From DASYML01 sp036399835 (GTDB lineage: Bacteria > Acidobacteriota > Blastocatellia > Pyrinomonadales > Pyrinomonadaceae), in the NCBI GenBank assembly GCA_036399835.1, contig DASWMI010000098.1, positions 1 through 14,527 on the forward strand: 14,527 bases of DNA, in the 5' to 3' direction. The notes below the pieces were generated by a model. It did not search any database, was not told the DNA's origin, and was given only the letters and a program-made list of their open reading frames with translations. This document shows, piece after piece, positions 5,369 through 13,161 of this stretch. Positions within the stretch are counted from its first letter, which is position 1. The number at the start of each line of letters is the position of its first letter. A program made the position numbers and the translations under genes.

Positions 5369-7465
5369 ATGTCTGGTCCAGCCTTTCCTCCTTCAAGTCT
5401 GAGTGGCAGTGCGCCGCCGCCGGGTGGGCCTGTGGGTCTGCCGCAGGCGGGCGCGCACGGCGTCGGCCCTGCTATGCCGTTCGCCAGGATGAGCGCGCGG
5501 CCATATCTCGGTCGCATCCTCAAGCGGCTCAAGCCGCACAAGCTGCTCACGGCGCTCTGCGTCGCTTTGTCTCTGATGGTGACGCTCTTTCCCTTTATCG
5601 TGAGCATCGCCTTCGCCGCCATCTTTCAAATCCTCGGTCCACAAACCGCGCTCAAGCATCAGGCTTCCTTGCCCGTCGGAGGCGATGAGGCGGCGAGTAT
5701 CTGGAATCAATCAGCCCCACTTTTCGGAAAGACTGATACCAGTTGGCTGGCAGGACACGGTCTGGGCTGGCTCGCGACGCCCTTGACGCTCAGGACCGTC
5801 TTAATTGTCTGGACCAGCGCGCTCGTGTTCGCGCAGCTTCTGGCTTTCCTGCGCTCCTGGGCCGTCGCACATCTGGAGAGCAGGCTGCTCAAAGAACTTC
5901 AGCAGGAGATTTACGATCACCTTCAATCTTTGTCGCTGGATTTTTTTACGAGCGGTCAGACGGGCGCACTCATGCAGCGCGTGTTATCCGAAGCGCAGGG
6001 CGTGCAGAGGCTTTCAACGCAGGTTCTGCTCTATCCTCTGATTGATCTCGTCGTGCTCCTCATAGTCCTCTCCTACCTGCTCGCCCTGAGCTGGCAGATG
6101 ACGCTCATCGCTTTCATCTTCGCGCCCCTCGTGCTGCTCATGTTTCGTTATACCAGCCAGCGTATGCAGCAGGCGGCCAGGGACATGGGCCTCAGCGGTC
6201 GCGCCCTCGGCACGGAGCTTGAGGAGACCATCAACGGCATTTCCGATATACAGATTTTCAACGCGCAGAAAAAGAGAAGCGAGCGATTCCGCGAAGCCAC
6301 ACAGGTCGCCGCCAAAAATAGCGTCTGGATGATGACCTGGATGAGCCTCAGCAACAGCGGCGCGCAAATCTTTATCGCGATGAGCACTGCGCTGGTCCTC
6401 ATCACGGGGATTATTTATTATCCGCGTTTCGGCCTGACGCTCGCCGCCGTCATCGCATTCGTGCAGATGACGCCGCAGATGTTCGGCGTCGTCCAAAGAC
6501 TCATCGCGACCTACACGCTTTATCAATCGCTCGTGCCGCCCGTCGTCGCAACCTTCGAGCTGCTTGATAAGAGACCCGCCGTCCTGGAAAAACCCGGAGC
6601 CGAGAGCCTCGGCGAGATTCACGGCCACATCAGCTTCGAGCATGTGACATTCAACTATTCACCCACGCAGAAATGTTTGGACGGTCTCTCGTTTGAGATA
6701 GGCGAGGGCGAAACGGTCGCCATCGTTGGTCCAATCGGCTGCGGCAAATCCACTATCTTTAACCTGCTCCTGCGTTTTCTGGACCCGGATGCGGGCCGCA
6801 TCACGCTCGAAGGCCGAGACATCAAGGGCGTCACGCTCTCTTCACTGCGCGAGCAGGTCTCAAAGCTCTCGCAGTTTCCCTTCTTCCTCAAGGATACGAT
6901 TCGCGAGAATGTGCGGCTCGGCAAGATGGATGCGACAGATGAAGAGATCGAGCGGGTTTGCAGACTGGCCCACATTCATGAGTTGATAGTTGACCCGAAC
7001 CTGCTGCCGCGAAGCTATGAGACGGTTGTGGATGTGCAAGTGCCTTCAGGCGGCCAGAAGCGACTAATTGCTTTGGCCCGCTGCCTGCTGCGCAAGCCCG
7101 AAGTGCTCCTCTTAGATGAGCCGACCGAAAACCTGGACGCAGACCAACGCAATCGCTTGATACGCGTCATACGCGAGTATGCGCAACTACCTGAAAATCG
7201 CAAGACCTGCCTCGTCGTTAGCCACGACCTCAACTTCGTCGCTGCCGTTGCAGACCGCATCCTCGTCATCAATCATGGCCGCCTCTTGGACCAGGGCACG
7301 CATGAAGAGTTGATCCGGCGCGAGGGACTCTACAAGACGCTGTACGAGTTGAAGAACGTTGACCCGTCATTGTTGCGCACGCGCGCCGCCGAGAAGGAAC
7401 GACGCGAGCCGCCGCCGGGCGCGAAGATGAGAGGTACGCTGCCCGGCATGAGCATGACTTCGTAA
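5369..7465 (+). CDS. ABC exporter, fused membrane and ATPase domains (MsbA/LmrA-like)
   Basis: A 698-residue half-transporter. The first ~45 residues are Pro/Gly/Ala-rich. Six membrane segments follow (first near 60-83; last near 352-372). A long ~55-residue loop between the first two is unusual for this family. The nucleotide-binding domain has a Walker A (GPIGCGKST from residue 454), a Q-loop in SQFPFF, signature SGGQ at 560 preceded by Pro instead of the common Leu, Walker B LLLDEP (D583, E584), a D-loop ENLD and the H-loop histidine 619. There is no C39 peptidase domain, so it would not cleave a double-glycine leader itself. Substrates of this family include peptides, lipids and drugs. 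The small Cys-rich peptide just upstream is a plausible cargo (inference). ATG 5369 has no Shine-Dalgarno; ATGs at 5474 and 5489 are alternative starts without better sites. It converges on hslO. Confidence 0.92.
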   Translation: MSGPAFPPSSLSGSAPPPGGPVGLPQAGAHGVGPAMPFARMSARPYLGRILKRLKPHKLLTALCVALSLMVTLFPFIVSIAFAAIFQILGPQTALKHQASLPVGGDEAASIWNQSAPLFGKTDTSWLAGHGLGWLATPLTLRTVLIVWTSALVFAQLLAFLRSWAVAHLESRLLKELQQEIYDHLQSLSLDFFTSGQTGALMQRVLSEAQGVQRLSTQVLLYPLIDLVVLLIVLSYLLALSWQMTLIAFIFAPLVLLMFRYTSQRMQQAARDMGLSGRALGTELEETINGISDIQIFNAQKKRSERFREATQVAAKNSVWMMTWMSLSNSGAQIFIAMSTALVLITGIIYYPRFGLTLAAVIAFVQMTPQMFGVVQRLIATYTLYQSLVPPVVATFELLDKRPAVLEKPGAESLGEIHGHISFEHVTFNYSPTQKCLDGLSFEIGEGETVAIVGPIGCGKSTIFNLLLRFLDPDAGRITLEGRDIKGVTLSSLREQVSKLSQFPFFLKDTIRENVRLGKMDATDEEIERVCRLAHIHELIVDPNLLPRSYETVVDVQVPSGGQKRLIALARCLLRKPEVLLLDEPTENLDADQRNRLIRVIREYAQLPENRKTCLVVSHDLNFVAAVADRILVINHGRLLDQGTHEELIRREGLYKTLYELKNVDPSLLRTRAAEKERREPPPGAKMRGTLPGMSMTS

Positions 7466-7526
7466 TCAGCGAACGGGCCTGTTGATAAGTTGTTCAAGAA
7501 TGGGCCAACCTTGTGGACCAGTTTGG

Positions 7527-8456
7527 CTAGCTCTTTAGAATATCTTCCAGCGCCGCTTCGTCCAGCCTGTATGTCTCATTGCAGAAGTGGCAGGTCATGA
7601 CCGCGCCCCTGTCTTCGCGCAGCATCGCCTCAAGCTCTGCTCGGTCAATCGAAGAGATAATCGAGACGGCACGCTCATAAGAACAGGGACATGAGAAGCT
7701 CACGGGTTTCTGGTCCAGCAGCTCAAACTCCAATTCGCCGAGCGCCGTCCGCAGCAGGTCCACAGGACCAGCGCCCTCGCGTATCAATGTCGTCGTGTGC
7801 GGCGTCCGGCTGACAGACGATTCTATGGCCGCCACCGTTTTTTCGTCCGCGCCTGGCATGATCTGTATCATCAAGCCGCCAGCCGCCGTGACAAAAGGAG
7901 CATCCTCTTCGGTCGCGCGCAGATGCACGCCGAGCATAACCGCAGAGGGAATCTGCTCGGACTTGGTCAGGTAGTAAGCGAAGTCCTCCGCAATCTCTCC
8001 TGAGACAATCGGCACAGAGCCTCTGTAAGGCTCGCGGTAAAGACCCACCTCGTAGCCGGATTCGCGCATCACGTAGAACATACCCTGGCCGACGATGCGG
8101 CTCACGTCCAGCTTGCCCATCTGATTCAAGGGCGCATCCGCTTCAGGGTTTCGCACGTACCCGCGCACCTGCCCCTGCGCGTTTGCTTCAGTCGTAATCC
8201 CGCCGATTGGACCATCACCGACAATCTGCACGGTCAGACGGTCAAGCTCTTTGAGGCTCGAACCCAGGAGGAGCGTGCCCGTCAGTGTACGGCCCAGAGC
8301 CGCCGCCACGGTCGGGGAAGTCTGATGCCTGCGGGCGGCCTCTGCTACAAGCCCTGTTGTCACCGCCGCCATGCAACGCACAGTGCCGTCGGCAGCCGTC
8401 CCGTGCACGAGCCTGTCCATCTTCTCTTTGTCTAAATTCTCCAATGCTTCTCTCAA
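7527..8456 (-). CDS. hslO: Hsp33 redox-regulated chaperone
   Basis: Full-length Hsp33. The N-domain has family blocks ALGRTLTGTLLLGSSLK, GDGPIGGI, GQVRGYVRNP and GKLDVSRIVGQGMF. The C-terminal redox switch holds four zinc-binding cysteines as CPC (C256, C258) and CHFC (C289, C292), a CxC-x30-CxxC spacing that is standard. Hsp33 is a cytosolic holdase: oxidation forms disulfides, releases zinc and switches on binding of unfolding proteins. The longest reading starts at TTG 8456, with AAGGA nine bases upstream. The internal ATG at 8420 (MDRLVHG) fits where homologues usually begin and may be the true start. The gene is convergent with the ABC exporter (61-bp gap, no good terminator; a weak GCCAA/TTGGC repeat at 7504-7527) and divergent from nrdJ. 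Confidence 0.96.
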   Translation of the reverse strand: MREALENLDKEKMDRLVHGTAADGTVRCMAAVTTGLVAEAARRHQTSPTVAAALGRTLTGTLLLGSSLKELDRLTVQIVGDGPIGGITTEANAQGQVRGYVRNPEADAPLNQMGKLDVSRIVGQGMFYVMRESGYEVGLYREPYRGSVPIVSGEIAEDFAYYLTKSEQIPSAVMLGVHLRATEEDAPFVTAAGGLMIQIMPGADEKTVAAIESSVSRTPHTTTLIREGAGPVDLLRTALGELEFELLDQKPVSFSCPCSYERAVSIISSIDRAELEAMLREDRGAVMTCHFCNETYRLDEAALEDILKS

Positions 8457-8666
8457 ACCCCCATGTCCTTAATCAAACAAAATGCCCGGCTGGCCCGAGC
8501 GTGCATACTCCATTCCTGATACTAATCTGACGGAATTTATGAAGACGTTTTGATACATCTCAGGCCGGTTTCGTTGGACGCGCTCGAAAGATTGTTATAG
8601 GCTTAAAGCAGCCCCCGCAGAGCCGAAACCAAACCCGCTTAGAGAGTTAAGGTGAATTCTTAGCTT

Positions 8667-8713
8667 ATACACTCTATTGGATTGAAAAAAAAGAAGACCA
8701 CAATATATTGACA
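8667..8713. promoter_or_regulatory. Tandem NrdR boxes upstream of nrdJ
   Basis: The box at 8698-8713 has core CAATATATTG (8701-8710), a full match to the known NrdR core CWATATATWG. A second box, 8667-8682, has core CACTCTATTG (8670-8679), matching 8 of 10. Their centres are 31 bp apart, three helical turns, as is usual for paired NrdR sites. The downstream box overlaps the -35 hexamer at 8708-8713, so bound NrdR would block RNA polymerase. NrdR is the ATP/dATP-sensing repressor of ribonucleotide reductase genes; its own gene is not in this window. Confidence 0.75.
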
Positions 8714-8735
8714 CTGGTTTTAAAGTATGTATAAT
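8708..8735 (+). promoter_or_regulatory. Consensus sigma70 promoter of nrdJ
   Basis: Perfect TTGACA (8708-8713) and perfect TATAAT (8730-8735) with a 16-base spacer. It is the strongest promoter seen in the window. Transcription should begin near 8742, giving a leader of about 200 bases before nrdJ. Confidence 0.82.
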
Positions 8736-8741
8736 ACGCTC

Positions 8742-8945
8742 CGCTTGAGACTGAGGCGGGCCGAGACCCGAACCAGCGAGCCGGGCGGCCCGGTTTCGGA
8801 AGGTCTCCTACGCCTTTAATTAAGCCCCAGCCGTCATATCAGAAACACATTTAGAGAGCGGCACGAGAGCGATTTTCCGCACCGAATCTTTTTGAAACAG
8901 ACAAGCGCCTCGCGCCAGACTCCCGGCGCCGGAAAGGTAAACCAG
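8742..8945 (+). promoter_or_regulatory. Long structured 5' leader of nrdJ, candidate cis-regulatory RNA
   Basis: GAGAC (8763-8767) pairs with GTCTC (8803-8807). Directly inside it, CCGAACC (8768-8774) pairs with GGTTTCGG (8792-8799) with one bulged T. The same GTCTC can pair instead with another GAGAC at 8747-8751, and CGGGCCG (8757-8763) can pair with CGGCCCG (8786-8792), so mutually exclusive folds exist. Further down, TTTCCG (8874-8879) can pair with CGGAAA (8930-8935), covering part of the GGAAAGG ribosome site (8931-8937). The B12-box and other conserved parts of cobalamin riboswitches were not found. I recall an uncharacterised conserved RNA named for nrdJ genes; membership is untested. 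Confidence 0.45.
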
Positions 8946-11513
8946 ATGAGCACCGTTATTGACCCCAAAGCCTCCAAGACGGAGATCGCTTCTCCCACAG
9001 TCCCTGAGCCAAAACGCCAGAGCCGCCCCCTCGGTTTGAATGCGCGCCGCGTGATTAGCAAGCGTTACAGCTTGAAGGATGCGCAAGGGCAACCGATTGA
9101 GGAATGGCCGGACATCGTGCGCCGCGTCGTCGGGCACGTTTCTTGTGGCGAGACAGACCCACTCAAGCGCGATGAATTTTACGCGGCGATGTCGGAGATT
9201 ATGCTGGCGCGCGAGTTTATCCCGAACACGCCTTGCCTGGTCAACGCTGGCAAGACGAACGGGCAGTTGGCCGCCTGCTTCGTGCTCAAAGTGCCGGATT
9301 CGATTAACGGGATTATGGACCATGCGAAGGCCGCCGCGTTGATACATCAGACGGGCGGAGGCACTGGGATGACCTACGAGTTTCTGCGCCCCGCCGGCGC
9401 TATGGTCAGTTCTACGCGAGGAGTCGCGAGCGGTCCAGTCTCCTTTATGAATATCGTTAACCAGGTGACGGACGTGGTCAAGCAGGGCGGAGTGCGGCGC
9501 GGGGCAAACATGGGGATGATGCGCGTCACGCACCCTGACGTGCTGCGCTTTATACATGCCAAGAACGACCAGCACTCGCTAACAAACTTCAATATCTCGG
9601 TCAACGTGACGGACAGTTTTATGGAAGCCGTTGATAAGCACGAATGGTTCCAGCTTGAGTTTGACGGCGAAGCCTGGACCGATCCGATCTTTGATCCTGT
9701 GACGGGGAAGGATTATGTCGTCTATCGTCGTGCGGACGGCTCGACCGTGACCTTCCGCGATAAGTCTTCCTTCGAGACGACGGACCTTTCCGGTTGCACC
9801 ATAGAAGAGCCGCCGCAACCGGGGATGATCTTTGCGCCCGATGTCTGGAATCGTATTATCGCTTCGGCGCACAAGTATGCGGAGCCGGGGATAGCCTTTA
9901 TTGACGAGGTCAATCGCCACAACCACATGATGAAGTCCATGGGACCAATCTATTCATGTAATCCTTGCGGCGAACAGTTTCTGCACTTTTCAAACTCCTG
10001 CAACCTGGGTTCGATTGATCTCGCCAAATTCTACGTTCATGTCGGCGAAGGCACGGACCCGAACACCTGCATTGACTGGGAGAGGCTGCGCGGGGTGACG
10101 CATCTCAGCACACGCTTTCTGGACAATGTGATTGATACCTGCGCCTGGCCGCTGCCTGAGATTGACGAGACGGTCAAGCGGACGCGCCCCGTCGGCCTCG
10201 GCATCATGGGTTTCGCGGACCTCTGCCTGAACCTCAAGATTTCTTACGGCTCGCCCGCCTCGATTGACTTGATGGACAGCGTGATGGGCTTTGTCCGACG
10301 CGAGGCCTGGGTCGAGAGCCTGCGGCTCGGGGCAGAGCGAGGTACGTTCCCGGAGCTGGAGCCTAACAGGGAGGCTTATTCAAATTTCCTTTATAACCAG
10401 ATCGGCATCTCGCGCGATGTTGCGCTCACTCCGCGCAACTACGAAGTGACGACCATCGCGCCGACGGGCACGATCTCTCTTGTCGCAGAGACTTCATCAG
10501 GCGTCGAGCCTAATTTCTCCTGGGCCTACGTGCGCAAGGACACGCTCGGCACGCGTACATACGTGCACACGCTGGCCGCCGAAGCACTAGACATGAATGT
10601 GGACCAGACCGATCCCGATTCGATTGATCGCGCGGCTGCTTACGTCGTCGAGCATGAAGCAGAGCTGCCATCTTATTTCATCTCAGCGATGTCAATCAGC
10701 GCGCAGCAGCATGTGCATGTGCTCGCCGCCGCGCAACGCAACGTGGACAACAGCGTCTCGAAGACCTGCAACGGCGCTGTAGACGATACTCTCGAATCGG
10801 TGGACCAGCTTTATCGGCTGGGGCGGCAACTGGGCTGCAAGGCCGTCAGTTATTACAGGGACGGCTCGCGCGAGAATCAGGTCCTGACTTCGATGAAGCA
10901 GGAAGAGCCGAAGGGCGAGATTGCCTGCAACACCGAAGCGACCGCGGAGCCTCTGGACGAGCCGCCCGCGAGCCAGGCCGAAATCGTTAGCGAAGCGGTG
11001 AGAGTCGCGCCCGCGAGGGAGGCCGCTACTGTGCGTCTCGAACGCCCGCGCGAGTTGAGGGGCGCGACCTGGCGGATACCCTTTGACGGCCAGAATCTTT
11101 ATGTCACGGTCAATCATGACGAGCAGACGATTCAGGAAGTGTTTGCGACCGGACCAATTTCGGGCGGCGTGGGCCTGCTGGCTTCCAAGATGCTGCGCGG
11201 CGGGTTCGAGGCGGCTGAAGTGGCGCGCAGTCTCAACAAAGTGACCGGCACGCACGCCGTCTGGTTCAACGAGCGGCTGCTGACATCGCCCGAACAGGCC
11301 GTCGCGGAATGCATCATGCTCACCAACCGCCGCTTGCAGAACCAGCCGGATTCGGCGCGCGCCCTTGGTAAGACGCCCTCGCCTGCCACGGCCAGCGCGA
11401 CGACCAGCGTCATGTCTTCGCTGATCGGCACTTGCCCCGAATGCAGCGGACAGATGGAGCACGCCAGCGGCTGCGACTTTTGCCGCGACTGCGGCTACTC
11501 CAAATGCAAGTAG
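8946..11513 (+). CDS. nrdJ: Vitamin B12-dependent (class II) ribonucleoside-diphosphate reductase, zinc-ribbon type
   Basis: An 855-residue class II ribonucleotide reductase that makes deoxyribonucleotides with an adenosylcobalamin radical, with or without oxygen. Key residues are in place: redox pair C111 (LAACFVLK) and C352 (SNSCNLGS), and the radical cysteine C341 in NPCGE (339-343). C341 and C352 are 11 apart, as in Thermotoga NrdJ. The phosphate-binding PTGT begins at 506. Residues ~690-790 resemble a TSCPD domain. The C-terminus is a cysteine-rich tail (C830, C833, C843, C846, C849, C854), which supplies zinc binding and the re-reducing thiols. ATG 8946 has GGAAAGG eight bases upstream; the longer reading from TTG 8892 is not supported. 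It is regulated by tandem NrdR boxes and a structured leader and followed by a hairpin terminator, so it is probably monocistronic. Confidence 0.97.
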   Translation: MSTVIDPKASKTEIASPTVPEPKRQSRPLGLNARRVISKRYSLKDAQGQPIEEWPDIVRRVVGHVSCGETDPLKRDEFYAAMSEIMLAREFIPNTPCLVNAGKTNGQLAACFVLKVPDSINGIMDHAKAAALIHQTGGGTGMTYEFLRPAGAMVSSTRGVASGPVSFMNIVNQVTDVVKQGGVRRGANMGMMRVTHPDVLRFIHAKNDQHSLTNFNISVNVTDSFMEAVDKHEWFQLEFDGEAWTDPIFDPVTGKDYVVYRRADGSTVTFRDKSSFETTDLSGCTIEEPPQPGMIFAPDVWNRIIASAHKYAEPGIAFIDEVNRHNHMMKSMGPIYSCNPCGEQFLHFSNSCNLGSIDLAKFYVHVGEGTDPNTCIDWERLRGVTHLSTRFLDNVIDTCAWPLPEIDETVKRTRPVGLGIMGFADLCLNLKISYGSPASIDLMDSVMGFVRREAWVESLRLGAERGTFPELEPNREAYSNFLYNQIGISRDVALTPRNYEVTTIAPTGTISLVAETSSGVEPNFSWAYVRKDTLGTRTYVHTLAAEALDMNVDQTDPDSIDRAAAYVVEHEAELPSYFISAMSISAQQHVHVLAAAQRNVDNSVSKTCNGAVDDTLESVDQLYRLGRQLGCKAVSYYRDGSRENQVLTSMKQEEPKGEIACNTEATAEPLDEPPASQAEIVSEAVRVAPAREAATVRLERPRELRGATWRIPFDGQNLYVTVNHDEQTIQEVFATGPISGGVGLLASKMLRGGFEAAEVARSLNKVTGTHAVWFNERLLTSPEQAVAECIMLTNRRLQNQPDSARALGKTPSPATASATTSVMSSLIGTCPECSGQMEHASGCDFCRDCGYSKCK

Positions 11514-11534
11514 CCTTGTGCTCTAAGTAGATGT

Positions 11535-11570
11535 GGAGCGTGACCTTTGTCTTTTATGACGCGGCGCTCC
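11535..11570 (+). terminator. Weak hairpin after nrdJ
   Basis: GGAGCG (11535-11540) can pair with CGCTCC (11565-11570), with a short internal GTC/GAC. It begins 22 bases after the nrdJ stop. There is no T-run, so it is secondary to the stronger hairpin at 11595-11626. Confidence 0.25.
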
Positions 11571-11594
11571 CTTTGGATTAAGATAAAGCTCTCG

Positions 11595-11626
11595 CGCCCG
11601 CATTAACATGATTGTTGGTGCGGGCG
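11595..11626 (+). terminator. Rho-independent-like terminator hairpin of nrdJ
   Basis: CGCCCGCA (11595-11602) pairs perfectly with TGCGGGCG (11619-11626). The stem extends through TTAACA (11603-11608) with TGTTGG (11613-11618), using two G-T wobbles, and closes on a TGAT loop, 14 bp in all. Only a short T-run (GTTTG) follows, so termination may be incomplete. Confidence 0.6.
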
Positions 11627-11760
11627 GTTTGCTTGACCAGCGAATTATTGTCGGGCGACAAAACCGTCAGACAACTTGTAGATGAGCCAGTCGCGATTCC
11701 TTTATCAAACATCCAAGAGAGACCTCAAGGCTGCTTCCCGCAGGCGATTGTTTCCCTCAT

Positions 11761-11789
11761 TTGAGTTCGGCAAAATAAAGCTGTAATTT
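11761..11789 (+). promoter_or_regulatory. Candidate promoter giving a near-leaderless MFS transcript
   Basis: TTGAGT (11761-11766) and TAATTT (11784-11789) are 17 bases apart. The TAnnnT element ends eight bases before ATG 11798, so transcription would begin within a few bases of the start codon. This agrees with the lack of any Shine-Dalgarno there. The -10 matches the TATAAT consensus at only three of six positions, so this is tentative. Confidence 0.35.
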
Positions 11790-11797
11790 ATCAGTTA

Positions 11798-13093
11798 ATG
11801 CATGGTCCAGAACCCGCTCCGGTCCAGTCTTCAGAGGACAACTCTCGCCGCCGCCGCACATCTTTTCCGGCCCTGCGCCAACGCGATTTCCGTCTGCTCT
11901 GGATGGGCCAGCTCATCTCCGTCTCAGGCTCGCAGATGCAGATGGTGGCGATTAACTGGCACGTTTATCTCCTGACGAAATCTTCGCTCGCGCTCGGGGC
12001 GGTCGGGCTGGTCCGCGTCGTGCCGATTATTTTGTGCTCGCTGGTGGGCGGGGTGGTGGCGGATGCTTTTGACCGCAAGCGTTTGATTATCGCGGCGCAG
12101 GTGGTCGCACTAGTCAGCGCGGGAATCCTGGCCGTCGTGACGGCTTCAGGGTTGGAGCGCGTCTGGCCCATCTACCTGCTGACGGCTGTGGCTTCGGCGG
12201 CCTTCGCCTTCGAGAATCCTGCACGGCAGGCGCTCTTGCCGATGCTCGTTCCGGCGGAAGATTTTCCGAGCGCCGTGAGCCTGGGGTTGATAGCCTTTCA
12301 CACAGCGACGATTGCTGGTCCAGCGCTCGCAGGGCTGTTGCTCGGCGCTTATGGACCAGCTCCCGTTTACGCTTTCAATGCCGTCTCTTATGTGGCGGTT
12401 ATCCTGGCCGTACTCTTGATGCGCGCGAGCGGGCGCGTGGTTGCGGGAGAGAGCGAGACAAGGCGCGTCAGCCTATCAGCCTTGCGCGAGGGACTGAGCT
12501 TCGTCCGGCGCACTCCCATTATCGTGCAGACGATGACGCTGGACTTTATCGCCACCTTCTTCGCCTCGGCGACCGCCTTGCTGCCCATCTTCGCCGCCGA
12601 AGTCCTGCATGTCGGAGCGAGAGGATTGGGCCTGCTGGCGGCGGCTCCGGCTGTCGGCTCTGTGCTGACCGGAATACTCATCGCGCGCCTCGGCACTTTG
12701 AGCAGGCAGGGAGCAATTCTCTTCGCCTCGGTCGCCGTCTACGGCGCGGCCACGGTAGCTTTCGGCCTCTCTCGCGTCTTCTGGCTCTCGCTGCTGATGC
12801 TGGCGCTGGTCGGCGCATCCGACACCGTCAGCACAGTGCTCAGGCAAACTATTCGCCAGCTCGTCACGCCAGACTCATTGCGCGGACGTATGACTTCCAT
12901 CAACATGATCTTCTTTATGGGCGGCCCGCAGCTTGGCGAGCTGGAAGCGGGCGCTCTGGCGGCGCTCATCGGCGCGCCGCTCTCGGTCGTCACCGGAGGC
13001 ATCGCCTGTCTCTTCGCGGTCAGCCTCTCTATGCTCCTAGCGAAGAGCCTGGTCAACTATCAAGGCGAAGCACAGGCGCATGTGTCAGACTAA
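11798..13093 (+). CDS. MFS transporter, EntS/MFS_3-like exporter
   Basis: A 431-residue polytopic membrane protein of normal length for a 12-helix major facilitator. After a ~25-residue polar, Arg-rich N-terminus, PALRQRDFRLLWMGQLISVSG and MVAINWHVYLLT mark helix 1, typical of the EntS-like exporters. MFS motif A is present between helices 2 and 3 as GGVVADAFDRKR (residues 84-95). The line ENPARQALLPMLVP (after helix 4) is characteristic of the same branch. Members export siderophores, drugs or other small molecules; the substrate here is unknown, as no siderophore or resistance gene is adjacent. ATG 11798 has no Shine-Dalgarno and may be near-leaderless (promoter at 11761-11789). The stop codon lies in the first unit of a 20-bp tandem repeat. 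The next gene begins 68 bp on. Confidence 0.92.
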   Translation: MHGPEPAPVQSSEDNSRRRRTSFPALRQRDFRLLWMGQLISVSGSQMQMVAINWHVYLLTKSSLALGAVGLVRVVPIILCSLVGGVVADAFDRKRLIIAAQVVALVSAGILAVVTASGLERVWPIYLLTAVASAAFAFENPARQALLPMLVPAEDFPSAVSLGLIAFHTATIAGPALAGLLLGAYGPAPVYAFNAVSYVAVILAVLLMRASGRVVAGESETRRVSLSALREGLSFVRRTPIIVQTMTLDFIATFFASATALLPIFAAEVLHVGARGLGLLAAAPAVGSVLTGILIARLGTLSRQGAILFASVAVYGAATVAFGLSRVFWLSLLMLALVGASDTVSTVLRQTIRQLVTPDSLRGRMTSINMIFFMGGPQLGELEAGALAALIGAPLSVVTGGIACLFAVSLSMLLAKSLVNYQGEAQAHVSD

Positions 13094-13121
13094 GACGAAA
13101 GGTGTCAGACTAAAACGCGCG
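13082..13121 (+). repeat. 20-bp tandem duplication across the MFS stop codon
   Basis: GTGTCAGACTAA occurs at 13082-13093 and again at 13102-13113, a period of exactly 20 bp. The match continues through the next bases with one mismatch (GACG/AACG). The first copy contains the MFS TAA stop (13091-13093); the second lies in the gap before the next gene. It is probably a slippage duplication; a function is not evident. Confidence 0.75.
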
Positions 13122-13161
13122 ACTCTGAAACGTTCCGGAGAATGATGAGGCTATTTGCCGG

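Larger units (their letters stand above)
8457..8945. other. Divergent hslO/nrdJ intergenic region
   Basis: No gene is supported here. From 8667 to the nrdJ start it holds the NrdR-type boxes, the nrdJ promoter and the leader, listed separately. In the hslO half (8457-8666) I see no convincing promoter hexamers or hairpin; a small GC-rich partial palindrome lies at about 8487-8503. Confidence 0.5.

Noticed and set aside
6014..6643. 209-residue minus-strand open frame inside the ABC exporter
   Set aside because: Antisense shadow of the membrane domain, rich in His/Asp/Glu as expected from complementing hydrophobic codons.
7504..7527. Bidirectional terminator between the convergent ABC exporter and hslO
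   Set aside because: Only a 5-bp GCCAA/TTGGC repeat with no T-run; too weak to call.
8742..8945. Cobalamin riboswitch in front of the B12-dependent reductase
   Set aside because: The conserved B12-box and the other conserved core segments of cobalamin riboswitches were not found; the leader folds differently.
8892..8945. Longer nrdJ start at TTG 8892
   Set aside because: It has no ribosome site and would add 18 residues; ATG 8946 has GGAAAGG at eight bases.
8820..9575. 251-residue minus-strand open frame across the start of nrdJ
   Set aside because: It lies antisense to the highly conserved NrdJ N-terminus and across its leader, has no recognisable domain, and such frames are common opposite GC-rich genes.
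10692..11462. 256-residue minus-strand open frame inside nrdJ
   Set aside because: It mirrors the nrdJ C-terminal coding sequence and resembles no protein family.
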